NCBI GenBank assembly: GCA_029260795.1
Contig: JAJDCO010000010.1
Location: 22,164-86,163, forward strand
Reading direction: 5' to 3'
Origin: Planctomycetota bacterium
Lineage (GTDB): Bacteria > Planctomycetota > OFTM77
DNA length: 64,000 nucleotides
Below, piece by piece: positions 18,264 to 26,491 of this stretch. Under the pieces are notes generated by a model that was given only the letters and a program-made list of their open reading frames with translations, did not search any database and was not told the DNA's origin. The number at the start of each line of letters is the position of its first letter. The first letter of the stretch is position 1. The position numbers and the translations under genes are program-made.

Positions 18264-18470
18264 AGTGCATTGAGGTCAAGTCTCTCTCGCCGAAAGCCGC
18301 GATCGGGCCGGAATCCCTTTCCGGCAGAGGTGCGTTTCCTTCCGTTGCGAGCTCAGAGGATCAAGGAAATCGGGGATCGAGCCTGAAGTCTCCGCGTTTT
18401 TGGTCGAAAATCCCTGGTGTACAGCACCTGGAGATTCGTTCGACGGGAACCAACTCAGAAGGACTCCGTC

Positions 18471-18764
18471 ATGGACATCAAACCAATCCCACCCGATCCG
18501 TTGGAGCCTCGAGGCAAGGCAGCCAGTGCACGCTCCTCGGCCGACGGACCGTCCGCAGCGGCGCCCAAGGATTCCATTGAGGTGTCGGACTCGGTCGAGA
18601 TGTTCACGGACGTCGCCAAGCGACTTCGCGAGAACCTGAACCAAGTCCGCGTCGAGCGGACGGAGCTCCTGCGAGCCGTCCAGGAGATGCTGGCCGACGG
18701 CTCGATCGACAACGACGACGTGCTCACGGACACTGCGAACGCGATTCTGCGAGACGACAACTGA
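18471..18764 (+). CDS. FlgM-like anti-sigma-28 factor (tentative)
   Basis: The track ORF starts at 18417, but ATG 18471 (MDIKPIPPDP) has AGAAGGA 7 bases upstream, giving 97 aa. The N-terminal half is disordered and Ser/Ala/Pro-rich. The C-terminal half (DSVEMFTDVAKRL, then VRVERTELLRAVQEMLADGSIDNDDVLTDTANAIL) has the layout of FlgM: a VExS-like segment, a basic VR..KV/TEL helix, an I..G.Y/I turn, and a terminal IA..LL helix that binds FliA. FlgM holds FliA inactive until it is exported through the finished hook. The location beside fliK supports this, but sequence similarity is modest, so I leave the symbol empty. Confidence 0.6.
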   Translation: MDIKPIPPDPLEPRGKAASARSSADGPSAAAPKDSIEVSDSVEMFTDVAKRLRENLNQVRVERTELLRAVQEMLADGSIDNDDVLTDTANAILRDDN

Positions 18765-18993
18765 GCCCGTCTCACAGGACGGCAGGCTCGGAGCCGACAT
18801 CCCGGCTTCGTGACGACGTTTCAGGCCGGCCTCCCGGCTGAGAGGTTCGACTCGTTCCCGGTCGCTCGCGCCACGGACGAGCCCCCCCGAGTCAGCGCGC
18901 GATGGAGGATGCACGGCGGCGGTTGCCGAGAATCGCGCACCTTCGATCGTGGGACGAGACGCCCCGCGGGATCGAAGTTCGACCCCTGCGAGC

Positions 18994-19626
18994 TCAGCGA
19001 CTCAGAGTCGCCCACCGAATCGTCACCGACTCGCCGGGGACGTGCTCGAGCACCAGGATCTTCGCGACCCGCTCGAAGCTTCGGTCTTGGCGGTCCGTCA
19101 GGCGCACGAGGTAGACATGGCCGGAGCGGACCTCGCGCCGATCGAGCGTCCGAGGACGGAGCTTCATCAGCTCGTCGTACTCCTTGAGCTCGACGCTCCG
19201 ATCGGGTGACTCGGTGTCTTCGACCACCAAGGCGTCGTGCTCGAAGTGGATCGAGGCCCACAAGCGGCCGGCGTCGATCTCTTCTTCGTAGCCATAGTGC
19301 TCGCCCAGGCGCTCGAGTGTGCCGAGGTCGAGGATCTGACCCAGGCGATCGTCGCTCAGACCCACCTGGAAGCCACCCTCCGGTTGTCCAAAGGCCAGGT
19401 CGGCGTCGCGGAGCTCGAGACGGTTTCCGACCGGGCGAGCACCCCACTCCCCGGTCTCCAGCGAGAGAGCGTTGCGAAACGGGTCGTGGCGGTAGAGCGT
19501 CGTGACGGTTTCGTGGGTCGTCAATCGCTGCGAGCGCGGCAGGGCAGCGACGCCGAGAGGCACCAGGGCGAGAAGCCCGAAGCTCCACCGAGCGCGAGCA
19601 GGAACGACGGCGGGAGGACGGGGCAT
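18994..19626 (-). CDS. exported protein of unknown function, fliA operon
   Basis: The track start (19704) would overlap the upstream gene. ATG 19626 gives an N-terminus with Arg residues followed by a hydrophobic stretch (SFGLLALVPLGVAALP), a plausible signal peptide, and leaves a 35-base gap to the gene before it. The 210-aa product has a β-rich look (LWASIHFEHDALVVEDTESP, VYLVRLTDRQDRSFERVAKILVLE) and no family I recognise. Last gene of the minus-strand run that starts with flhF-flhG-fliA, so a role in the flagellar envelope structure is possible. This is inferred from context only. Confidence 0.65.
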   Translation of the reverse strand: MPRPPAVVPARARWSFGLLALVPLGVAALPRSQRLTTHETVTTLYRHDPFRNALSLETGEWGARPVGNRLELRDADLAFGQPEGGFQVGLSDDRLGQILDLGTLERLGEHYGYEEEIDAGRLWASIHFEHDALVVEDTESPDRSVELKEYDELMKLRPRTLDRREVRSGHVYLVRLTDRQDRSFERVAKILVLEHVPGESVTIRWATLSR

Positions 19627-19661
19627 CGGAGGCACCTCGGAAAGGAGCGCGGCGAAGCGAG

Positions 19662-20306
19662 TCAGTGTCGCAAGGGGGGAGGTTGAGTCAAGGTCTCGAG
19701 CCATCGCGTCGCCACGTATTGGTGGAAGCGCTCGAGGGAGAGCAGCGTCTCGTTACGCGCGCCGGCTCGGGAGTCGTTGGCGAATGCTTCCTCGACCCAG
19801 TTCTCCAAGTCGGCTCGGGTGCTGGTGCTGGCGGCGTCGAAGACGCCCGAGCCTTGCCACGAGACGGCCCCGGTCAGAGGCTCCTCGAAGCGCAGGCTCA
19901 GCCCGAAGCTTTGAGGAGGATAGGGACGGCAATCGATCACCTGCCCGATCAAGACGAGGTCGGGATAGAAGTCGCTCGGGAGCTTGGGAGGGAATGCCGT
20001 GGGACTGGAAGGTGCGAGGGGATCCTGGCAGGGCGCCACGACGAACCGACCACTCTTCTCGAGGGCCAAGATGAGAGCACGAACACCGCGTCTTGCGGCC
20101 TCGGGCTCCTCGCCGACATAGTGGAACGGACGAACGACCAGTCGGATCGGCAAGCCGGTGGCCGTCGAAGCGCCGTTCCAATCGGAGGCGCGCTGCTGCA
20201 CGACGATGGGCGAGCGGAGCGGTGGAGACCAGCAGGAGCTCAGCAGGACGAGTAGTCCGGCCGCCCAGCCGAGGCCGCAGAGTGTCGGCAGCTCTCGGAG
20301 GCTCAC
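19662..20306 (-). CDS. lipoprotein of unknown function, possibly LpoB/FlgO-like fold
   Basis: A 214-aa protein with a lipoprotein signal peptide: hydrophobic LGWAAGLLVLLSS directly before Cys (LSSC lipobox). The start overlaps the previous gene's stop by four bases (ATGA), so the two are coupled. The body contains RLVVRPFHYVGEEPEAARRGVRALILALEKSGRFVVAP and DLVLIGQVIDCRPY. A β-α layout with 'sum of genes acting in an outer-membrane assembly' features is seen in LpoB/CsgG/FlgO-type lipoproteins. That resemblance is weak and offered as a hypothesis. In Vibrio, FlgO/FlgP lipoproteins decorate the flagellar basal body. Confidence 0.65.
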   Translation of the reverse strand: MSLRELPTLCGLGWAAGLLVLLSSCWSPPLRSPIVVQQRASDWNGASTATGLPIRLVVRPFHYVGEEPEAARRGVRALILALEKSGRFVVAPCQDPLAPSSPTAFPPKLPSDFYPDLVLIGQVIDCRPYPPQSFGLSLRFEEPLTGAVSWQGSGVFDAASTSTRADLENWVEEAFANDSRAGARNETLLSLERFHQYVATRWLETLTQPPPLRH

Positions 20307-20719
20307 TTGCCCTTCTCGGCCTTGGCGGTCTCGTTGTCTTCCATCTGCAGCTCGTAGAGCTTGGTCTGGAGCTCGATGGACTCGAGTCGGGCAGAGAGGA
20401 AGCGCTCCTTGAGGATCGACTCACGGCGCTCGGCGGCGAGCCGTCGCTCGACCTCCTGTTGGAGCTCATGGCGAAGCGTGCCGATTGCGGCTTGGAGTCG
20501 GCGCTGCTCCTCTTTCTGGGAAGCGAGGAGCTCCTCGAGCCGGTTGTTCCGCACGGTCAGCTCGCGCGTGATGCTCTCCAACTCCGACAGGCGGCGCTCG
20601 AAGTTGACGTTGGCGGAGGTCACCGGCGTGGTGTTCTGAATCGGGGCCTGGCAGCCCGTGGCCGCTCCGAGTAAGGCCATCGAGCATGCGATGGCTCGCA
20701 ACGCCCTACGAAGCATCAT
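20303..20719 (-). CDS. small coiled-coil lipoprotein
   Basis: About 138 aa. Lipobox LLGAATGC follows a short hydrophobic leader. After it comes a long, highly charged coiled coil (about 40-138: ERRLSELESITREL…RRLQAAIGTLRHELQQEVERRL). GTG 20725 and ATGs at 20719/20716 are all possible starts; 20719 has GGAG with 7-base spacing and is preferred. It overlaps the upstream Zn-ribbon gene by 14 bases and the downstream lipoprotein gene by 4, so all are co-translated. It may be a periplasmic spacer or scaffold. No family recognised. Confidence 0.65.
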   Translation of the reverse strand: MMLRRALRAIACSMALLGAATGCQAPIQNTTPVTSANVNFERRLSELESITRELTVRNNRLEELLASQKEEQRRLQAAIGTLRHELQQEVERRLAAERRESILKERFLSARLESIELQTKLYELQMEDNETAKAEKGK

Positions 20720-20915
20720 AGTCACACTCCACTTGAATCGTGTTTCCGCACGGGCAGACGATGTCGATTTGCTTCACTCGATCGCCGTCTCGTTGAAGCA
20801 TCACGCGAGGTTGGAGGCACGCTGCCTTGGTCTCCTGGCTCGAGGGCTCCTCGAGCTGCTCGAGCGGCGGTGGTTGATAGCGTTGGAAGGGTTGCCGCGA
20901 GCCGGTGTCACTCAT
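20706..20915 (-). CDS. 69-aa putative zinc-ribbon peptide after fliA
   Basis: ATG 20915 overlaps the fliA stop by one base (TGATG), indicating coupling. The track's TTG one codon earlier is not needed. The N-terminus is Pro/Gln-rich. The C-terminus holds IDIVCPCGNTIQVECDYD: a CxC…C arrangement with only three clear Cys in the ribbon plus one earlier (AACLQP). This suggests a small metal-binding knuckle. It could act on FliA or RNA, but nothing in the sequence proves it. The strict coupling to fliA argues that it is a real gene. Confidence 0.6.
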   Translation of the reverse strand: MSDTGSRQPFQRYQPPPLEQLEEPSSQETKAACLQPRVMLQRDGDRVKQIDIVCPCGNTIQVECDYDAS

Positions 20916-21664
20916 CAAACACCTCGGCTCAACGCGACATGGAGCTGATACAGGGCCCGTGAGTGGAGCTGCGAAACTCGGGACTCGGAGATGCCGAGGA
21001 TCTCGCCGATCTCGCGCAGCAGGAGCTGCTCACGGTAGTACATGATCAGAATGTGTCGCTCGGTATCGGGAAGCGCCTGCATGGCGTCTTTCAGTCGGGT
21101 CTTCTCGTCGGAGAGCGCCGCGGCATCGAACGGGCTGCGCATCGTTGGGTGGCGAAGCACCTGCATCAGGCCTTGGCTCGATTCTCCTTCGAGCGAGGTC
21201 ATCGTCAACGTTCGAGCCGAGAGCATCAGCTCGTCGACTTTCTCGGAGGGAACGTCGAGGGTCACCGCGATGTCGTCGATCGTCGGTGGGTGTCCCATCT
21301 TCTGCTCGAGATCGAGATAGACCTCTTGGAGCTTGCGGACGTCGGCTCGGACCGAGCGCGGCAAGATGTCGTGCTTGCGAAGCTCGTCCAGCACGGCACC
21401 GCGAATCCGGATGAAGGCGTGCGTCTTGAAGGTCACGTTGCGGGAGGGGTCGAACGAGGCAGCCGCCTGCACGAGTCCGACCGCTCCGACCTCGAGGAGG
21501 TCCTCACGATCGAGCCAGTTCGGCAAGCGAATGGCCAGTCGGTCGACGACGTGCTTCACCAACGGGAGGTGGCTCTGGATGAGGTGCTCCCGGTTGAGCG
21601 GCTTCGCCGACTCGTAGCCCCCACGGGCTCGATCGCTGTCACGATGGGTCGGTCGGGTGCTCAT
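20915..21664 (-). CDS. fliA: flagellar sigma factor FliA (sigma-28)
   Basis: A 249-aa RNA polymerase sigma factor for late flagellar genes. Region 2 is seen as HLPLVKHVVDRLAIRLP, DLLEVGAVGLVQAAASFDPSRNVTFKTHAFIRIRGAVLDELRKHD, region 3 as GHPPTIDDIAVTLDV, and region 4 as LPDTERHILIMYYREQLLLREIGEILGISESRVSQLHSRAL. These are typical of FliA/WhiG. ATG 21664 (MSTRPTH) is preferred over the track start four codons earlier; either overlaps the preceding small membrane gene by about 25-38 bases. Its target promoter type, TAAA-N15-(G/A)CCGATAA, is present at 32947-32973 before flagellin 2. Confidence 0.95.
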   Translation of the reverse strand: MSTRPTHRDSDRARGGYESAKPLNREHLIQSHLPLVKHVVDRLAIRLPNWLDREDLLEVGAVGLVQAAASFDPSRNVTFKTHAFIRIRGAVLDELRKHDILPRSVRADVRKLQEVYLDLEQKMGHPPTIDDIAVTLDVPSEKVDELMLSARTLTMTSLEGESSQGLMQVLRHPTMRSPFDAAALSDEKTRLKDAMQALPDTERHILIMYYREQLLLREIGEILGISESRVSQLHSRALYQLHVALSRGV

Positions 21665-21914
21665 CAGTCTGTCCAATTCCCCCTGGCATGACTTCCGACA
21701 AGACGGGTCCTTCCTCTTCCTCGGCCAGATGAGTCAGCAGAATCCAGGCTTTTCCCAAGATCCCGCCCACGAGCCATCCGATCAGCGCCGCGATCACGGC
21801 CCGGCGCGCCGAGGTCCCGAAGGGCGCTCGAAAGATCACGCCCGTCAGGAACGTCGCCGCCAAGGCCACCGTGCTGAAGTGGATCGAGATGATCCGCACC
21901 GACGTCTTGCTCAT
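21639..21914 (-). CDS. small two-helix membrane protein between flhG and fliA
   Basis: 91 aa with two hydrophobic segments (about 12-28, FSTVALAATFLTGVIF; about 40-60, AVIAALIGWLVGGILGKAWILL) separated by a basic turn, then an acidic Glu-rich tail (HLAEEEEGP). The ATG overlaps the flhG stop by four bases (ATGA), and its end overlaps fliA, so it is translated with them. No family recognised. Position suggests a flagellar or FlhF/FlhG-related membrane factor. Confidence 0.7.
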   Translation of the reverse strand: MSKTSVRIISIHFSTVALAATFLTGVIFRAPFGTSARRAVIAALIGWLVGGILGKAWILLTHLAEEEEGPVLSEVMPGGIGQTDEHPTDPS

Positions 21915-22774
21915 GAATCGCCCGCGGTCGCGATCGGCCAGGGCTCGGAGGTCCGCTCATCGGCTTCGCCGATCTCCCGCAGCTGGATCAGAGCATCGGC
22001 GATCGGAGAGATCGCACGCGCCGCCGAGCAGCTCGGGTGCCGCAGAACGAAGGGTGTGCGATGCCGGCTACTCTGGAGCACGAACCGGTCCTCTGGGATC
22101 GAGCCGAGATAGCCCAGCTCGAGGTCCAAGAAGCGCCGCGCCATTCCGGCGAGCTTCTGGTAGGTGCGGACGCCTTCCGAGGCGGTGCGAATGCGATTGA
22201 CGATCAGGTACGGCTTGGTGCGAGTGCCCACGGCGCGCAGGGCTTTCATCACTCCGTAGGCATCCGCCTGCGCCGTCGGATCCGGCTGAGTGACCAGAAT
22301 CGGAGGGCGCGAGGCGCCCAGGAATCCGAGCACGTTGGCGGAAAGACCGGCCGAAGCATCGCCCAGCACGATGTCCTGCTCTCGACCGAAGGCCCGCAGG
22401 GCCTCGAGAAGGCGCTCGCGCGCGGAAGTGGGGAGTGCGGCCAGCCGGGCCAGACCTGAGCCCGCCGGTAGCAGCGTCACGCCGGCCGGTCCGGGCACCA
22501 AACATTCGCGCCAGCCCGATCGCGCCGCGACCACTTGATCCAATGTCCGCTGGCTCCGCAGCCCGAGGACCAGATCCAGGTTGGCCAAGCTGAGATCGAG
22601 ATCGACCAGCCCGACGCGCAGGCCCCGCTGAGCCAACGCGACGCCGAGGTTCGCGACGATCTGCGACTTGCCGACGCCGCCCTTGCCGCTCGCGAAGACC
22701 ACCAGCGAGCCCGCTTCGACCACGGGCGTCCGCTCACGGATCAGTTCGATCAGCCGCTTGGCTTGGTCGTTCAT
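21911..22774 (-). CDS. flhG: FlhG (YlxH/FleN), MinD-type ATPase for flagellar number
   Basis: A 287-aa SIMIBI ATPase that controls flagellar number and placement with FlhF. The N-terminus reads MNDQAKRLIEL, the DQAxxL motif by which FlhG stimulates the FlhF GTPase. The deviant Walker A is ASGKGGVGKSQIVANLG (about 28-44), followed by VGLVDLDLSLANLDLVLGL and LVTQPDPTAQADAYGVMKAL, VNRIRTASEG. A C-terminal Arg/Asp-rich tail follows; no obvious amphipathic membrane helix stands out. It overlaps flhF by four bases (ATGA) and precedes the small membrane gene and fliA, the usual flhF-flhG-fliA order. Confidence 0.93.
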   Translation of the reverse strand: MNDQAKRLIELIRERTPVVEAGSLVVFASGKGGVGKSQIVANLGVALAQRGLRVGLVDLDLSLANLDLVLGLRSQRTLDQVVAARSGWRECLVPGPAGVTLLPAGSGLARLAALPTSARERLLEALRAFGREQDIVLGDASAGLSANVLGFLGASRPPILVTQPDPTAQADAYGVMKALRAVGTRTKPYLIVNRIRTASEGVRTYQKLAGMARRFLDLELGYLGSIPEDRFVLQSSRHRTPFVLRHPSCSAARAISPIADALIQLREIGEADERTSEPWPIATAGDS

Positions 22775-23850
22775 TCCGCCCTCCCGAAGGCTGAGAGCTC
22801 GCGACCGTTCCAGATCCGCGACGCCAGCCGCTCGGCGGACGCGTCCTCGAGGTCCTCGGGTACTTCCTGTCCGTTCGTGACCCAGGCGGTCGGAAGGCGA
22901 GTGCGTTGTGCCAGGTCGACGAGTGGGCCGAGCTGGATCGACTCGTCGATCTTGGTCGCGACCAGACCCGACAGCGGAAGCTCGGCGAACCGGCGGGCAC
23001 TCTCGAGCAGGTTCAAGGGCGAGGCGGTCATGCTCAAGCAGAGAAAATGATCGATCGTCTCGTGATCGGCCAGGAATCCGCAGAGCTGTCGGACCCGCGC
23101 CTCGTCCATCGGGCTGCGTCCGGTGGTGTCGATCAAGATGAGGCGGGCGGTCGAGAGCTCCGAGAGGATGCGGCGAAGATCCTCCGGCGTGAAGGCGACC
23201 CGGCAGGGCACGCGCAGCATGTCGGCATAGGCACGCAGCTGATCGGCCGCCGCGACTCGGTAGGTGTCGATCGTGACGAGCGCCAGGCCTTCGCCGCCGG
23301 CCAGAGCGTAGCGGCCAGCCAGCTTGGCCAGAGTCGTCGTCTTGCCGACCCCCGTCGGTCCGACCAAGCTGACGATTCGAGGACCCGATCCGGCCTCGCG
23401 GCGCAGCTGGGGTACTTTCACCGGAAGGACGCGTCGAAGGGCTGCTTCGACTCCGGCGTCCGTGCGGTCGACGACCCGGCGCCGGAGCTCTCGAGAGAGC
23501 GTTGGGCTGACTCCGGCCATGCGAAGCCTCTTCTCGATCGGGTCGAGCCGGTGAGCGTCATCGCCCTCGCCACGCAGGGCCTCGAGGTCTCGCCGGAGGG
23601 CCTGGAGCTCGTCCCGGAGATCGCTGGGAGCGGTTTCGCGAACGGGCGCTTCTTTTGGCGAGTCGCTCTCCTCGAGCTCGTCCGGCTCGGGCAGCCGAAC
23701 CGTCACCTCGACGCGGTTCCCGAGAAAGGGATGTCGAGCGGAGGCGGCGAGCTCACGATGGGAGACGAACAGCGCCGAGGGCCCGAACTTCGCCTGGGCC
23801 TTCTCGAGGGCCACCCGAAGAGTCGGGGCGATGAACGTGTGATCCGGCAC
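22771..23850 (-). CDS. flhF: FlhF, SRP-type GTPase for flagellar placement
   Basis: SRP-family GTPase that recruits the first flagellar parts to the membrane. The track start at 23937 adds an Arg-rich stretch. FlhF proteins begin with a short β strand and FxAPTMREAL, which matches GTG 23850 (MPDHTFIAPTLRVALEKA), so 359 aa are annotated. Order: B domain (1-85), a charged linker (about 85-130), an N domain (about 100-150) and a G domain with GPTGVGKTTT (164-173), TIDTYRVAAADQLRAYADML, LILIDTTGRS and VATKID. It starts the minus-strand unit flhF-flhG-membrane protein-fliA, with 368 bases without a gene before it. Confidence 0.93.
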   Translation of the reverse strand: MPDHTFIAPTLRVALEKAQAKFGPSALFVSHRELAASARHPFLGNRVEVTVRLPEPDELEESDSPKEAPVRETAPSDLRDELQALRRDLEALRGEGDDAHRLDPIEKRLRMAGVSPTLSRELRRRVVDRTDAGVEAALRRVLPVKVPQLRREAGSGPRIVSLVGPTGVGKTTTLAKLAGRYALAGGEGLALVTIDTYRVAAADQLRAYADMLRVPCRVAFTPEDLRRILSELSTARLILIDTTGRSPMDEARVRQLCGFLADHETIDHFLCLSMTASPLNLLESARRFAELPLSGLVATKIDESIQLGPLVDLAQRTRLPTAWVTNGQEVPEDLEDASAERLASRIWNGRELSAFGRAE

Positions 23851-23977
23851 AGTGTCGTTCCGCCGATTACGTTTGCGACGAGCACTCTCGGGCTCGCGCC
23901 GATCGCGACGCCCGGGCGGCCTGCCCAGCTCGATCACGGGACGGGGCCTGGGTACTCCATCGAGAATCGAGGGGCTT

Positions 23978-23991
23978 CGACCTTAAGGTCG
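23978..23991. promoter_or_regulatory. perfect palindrome CGACCTTAAGGTCG upstream of flhF
   Basis: A 14-base dyad without a loop, about 130 bases before the flhF start. The zero-loop dyad is better suited to a dimeric regulator than to an RNA hairpin. No other copy was noticed in the window. Confidence 0.35.
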
Positions 23992-24151
23992 GTTCTTCGG
24001 GAAAGCCGCCGGGGCGGGGGCTTTGCGTAGGACGCGTCGAATCGTCAGGTTCGGGGGGCCGGACGCAAGGCCGAGCGTCCTCGCCTTGGTGTTCTCGATG
24101 TTCTCGGTGGTCGGTCCTTCCGTCGAGCGGTGGACGTGTGCCGACATCTCT

Positions 24152-24176
24152 CAGTGCCTCTTTGGGAGAGACACTG
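24152..24176 (-). terminator. hairpin downstream of flhA
   Basis: On the minus strand CAGTGTCTC pairs with GAGGCACTG (9 bp, one G-U) around a 7-base loop, about 42 bases after the flhA stop. No U-run follows. Confidence 0.5.
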
Positions 24177-24218
24177 CCACGGAGCTGACGGACCGCGAGT
24201 CGGCGGTGAGGCCGGTCG

Positions 24219-26336
24219 TCATCGATCGACGCGTTGCAGCCCATCGGCCTGGGATCCGACGACGGCGACACCCTCGGGATGCTGGATCGTGGCGACGACC
24301 TCGAGGCGTTTCACCTCGGACACCTCGCCGTAGGACAAGACCGGAAGCCGGGGCACCATGCCTTGGAGCATCTCGACCATCAGACGCCGAATCTGAGGGC
24401 GGACGAGCATCACGGGGTCGATCCCCCTCGCCACGAGCTCGGAGGCCTGAGCTTGGATCTCGGTGACGATTCGCGACATGAGCTCGGAAGGCAACGGGCT
24501 CGCCGTTCCGGACTGAGCGTCGATGAGCTGACTCTCCAAGCCGAATTCGAGCGTGATCGAAGGGAGGCGCCCGTCGCGATCGAGCAGCGGCTCCCAGATG
24601 GCGCGCGCGATGCTGAATCGCACCGCTTCGGTGAGCGCTTCGACGTCTTTGCTTTGCTGGGCGGTGGGCCCGAGGGCTTCGTAGATGGCTTGCAGACCCC
24701 GAATCGAGATGCCTTCGCGGAGCAGCCGTCGGAGCACTTGGTGAATCTGGGCGAGGGTCAGGAGGTTGGGGGTGAGCTCTTCGACGGTCGTCGGGGCGCG
24801 GCCCTTCAAGCCGTCAGTGAGCTCGCGCACGTCGTCGAGCGTCAACAGCTCGTGGGCGGTCTGGCGCAGCACCTCCTTCAGGTGCGTGATGAGTACGGAC
24901 GGCGCGTCGATGACCGTGAAGTTGAGGAACTCTGCCTCGGCGCGGTGAGCCGCCGTGATCCACTTGGCGGGCAACCCGAAGACGGGATCGACAGTATCGC
25001 GTCCCGTGATCGTGCCTTCGGCGATGCCGGGGTCGAGGGCGAGGAAGTGATCGATCATCACGGAGCCGCGCGCGACCTCGTGATCCGAGATCAGGATGCG
25101 ATAGGTCGACGGATCGAGCTGGAGGTTGTCCTTCACTCGCACGGGCGGTACCACGATCCCGAGTGAGCGCGCGAACTCTCGCCGAATGCCGGTGATCTGA
25201 GCGATCAAGCCTTGATCGCGGTCCTGGACGAGCGGGATCAGGCGGTAGCCCACCTCGATGCTGATGCGATCGACGTTCAAGAGCTCCTCCAGCTCGTGAC
25301 CGCCCTCCTCGGCATCGAGCTCTTCGGCGTCGCCGCTCAGGCTCTCGTCGTCCTCGTTGTCGGCCGTCTGAACGGCGGCCCGCCAGAGGAGGCCGAGCGT
25401 GCCGGCGAGCAGCAGGAAGGGTAGCGTCGGCAATCCGGGAACGAGCGCGAGGCTGGCCAGCAGGAGGGCGCCGCCACCCAGAGCACTGCTCTTGTTTCGA
25501 AACTGCTCGATCAGGTCGTCGGCGAGGTGGGTATCGGTGGAGGCCTTGGTGACGATGATACCGCCGGAGGTGGAGAGGATCAGGGCGGGGATCTGGCTGA
25601 CCAGGCCGTCACCGATCGTCAAGACGGTATAGCGACTGATGGCCTCGACGATGCCGAGGTTCCCTTGCAGCCCGATCGCGATGCCACCGATGATGTTGAC
25701 GGCCGTGATGATGAGCCCGGCGATCGCGTCACCGCGCACGAACTTGCTGGCACCGTCCATGGCGCCGTAGAAGTCCGCCTCCTCCGTGATGCGCTTCCGG
25801 CGCTCGCGTGCCTCGTCCTCGGTGATCAGCCCCGAGTTCAGGTCGGCGTCGATGCTCATCTGCTTGCCGGGCATCGCATCCAAGGTGAACCGGGCCGCGA
25901 CCTCGGAGATGCGGCCCGCACCTTTGGTGATCACGACGAACTGGATGATCACCAGGATCAGGAAGATCACGATGCCCACCGCGACCTGGCCGCCGACCAC
26001 GAAGTTTCCGAAGGCCTCGATCGTCTCGCCGGCATCTCCTTGCAGGAGGATCAGTCGGGTCGAGGCCACGTTGAGCGACAGTCGGAAGATGGCGGAGAAC
26101 AAGAGCACCGACGGGTAAGTCGAGAACTCGAGCGCCTCGCGCATGTTGAGGGAGACGAGCAGGATGACGATCGCGCTCGAGAGGTTGAGCGCGAGCAAGA
26201 GATCCAAGAAGAAGGTCGGGAGTGGGACGAGCAGCGTCACCAGCACCATGACGACGCCCAGCGACATCACCATATCGCGGCGGCGACGCACGGTGGCGCT
26301 CGGCTGCGAAAGGGCGGATGTCGGGGTGTCGGCCAT
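24219..26336 (-). CDS. flhA: flagellar export gate protein FlhA
   Basis: The large export-gate subunit of the flagellar type III secretion system. A 705-aa protein: about eight TM helices in the first 330 residues (LGVVMVLVTLLVPLPTFFLDLLLALN at the start), the FHIPEP-family loop with DAMPGKQMSIDADLNSGLITEDEA, a linker (about 330-360, acidic), and the cytosolic domain that docks chaperone-substrate pairs and forms a nonamer. All expected parts are present, and the length is normal. ATG 26336. It is 155 bases after flhB, the last gene of fliO-fliP-fliQ-fliR-flhB-flhA. Confidence 0.97.
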   Translation of the reverse strand: MADTPTSALSQPSATVRRRRDMVMSLGVVMVLVTLLVPLPTFFLDLLLALNLSSAIVILLVSLNMREALEFSTYPSVLLFSAIFRLSLNVASTRLILLQGDAGETIEAFGNFVVGGQVAVGIVIFLILVIIQFVVITKGAGRISEVAARFTLDAMPGKQMSIDADLNSGLITEDEARERRKRITEEADFYGAMDGASKFVRGDAIAGLIITAVNIIGGIAIGLQGNLGIVEAISRYTVLTIGDGLVSQIPALILSTSGGIIVTKASTDTHLADDLIEQFRNKSSALGGGALLLASLALVPGLPTLPFLLLAGTLGLLWRAAVQTADNEDDESLSGDAEELDAEEGGHELEELLNVDRISIEVGYRLIPLVQDRDQGLIAQITGIRREFARSLGIVVPPVRVKDNLQLDPSTYRILISDHEVARGSVMIDHFLALDPGIAEGTITGRDTVDPVFGLPAKWITAAHRAEAEFLNFTVIDAPSVLITHLKEVLRQTAHELLTLDDVRELTDGLKGRAPTTVEELTPNLLTLAQIHQVLRRLLREGISIRGLQAIYEALGPTAQQSKDVEALTEAVRFSIARAIWEPLLDRDGRLPSITLEFGLESQLIDAQSGTASPLPSELMSRIVTEIQAQASELVARGIDPVMLVRPQIRRLMVEMLQGMVPRLPVLSYGEVSEVKRLEVVATIQHPEGVAVVGSQADGLQRVDR

Positions 26337-26491
26337 GGTGACGTGAGCTCTCGTTTCGGGGACCCAGATGACGGCAGACCTCGGCTCCGGGCCGTCGGTA
26401 CCGCCGTATCCTCCTTATCGACCCCGCGAGTGAATTCCTGGAGGTTCGCCAGGAGCTGAACTTCCTGCGCATCAGGGGCAAGCGCGCTCGG

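Larger units (their letters stand above)
23851..24218. other. gap between flhA and flhF
   Basis: 368 bases without a credible gene; the 134-aa minus ORF here has Arg/Pro/Ser-rich shadow composition. It holds the flhA terminator-like hairpin (24152-24176) and a perfect 14-base palindrome (23978-23991). No clear -35/-10 or -24/-12 pair was found for flhF. Confidence 0.6.

Noticed and set aside
23867-24271. 134-aa minus-strand ORF between flhA and flhF
   Set aside because: Arg/Pro/Ser/Asp-rich composition, overlaps the flhA end and has no RBS; treated as non-coding.
26337-26491. open frame continuing from flhB past its stop toward flhA (…PDAQEVQLLANLQEF…)
   Set aside because: FlhB already has normal length and no start codon with RBS is seen; chance open frame in GC-rich DNA is sufficient.
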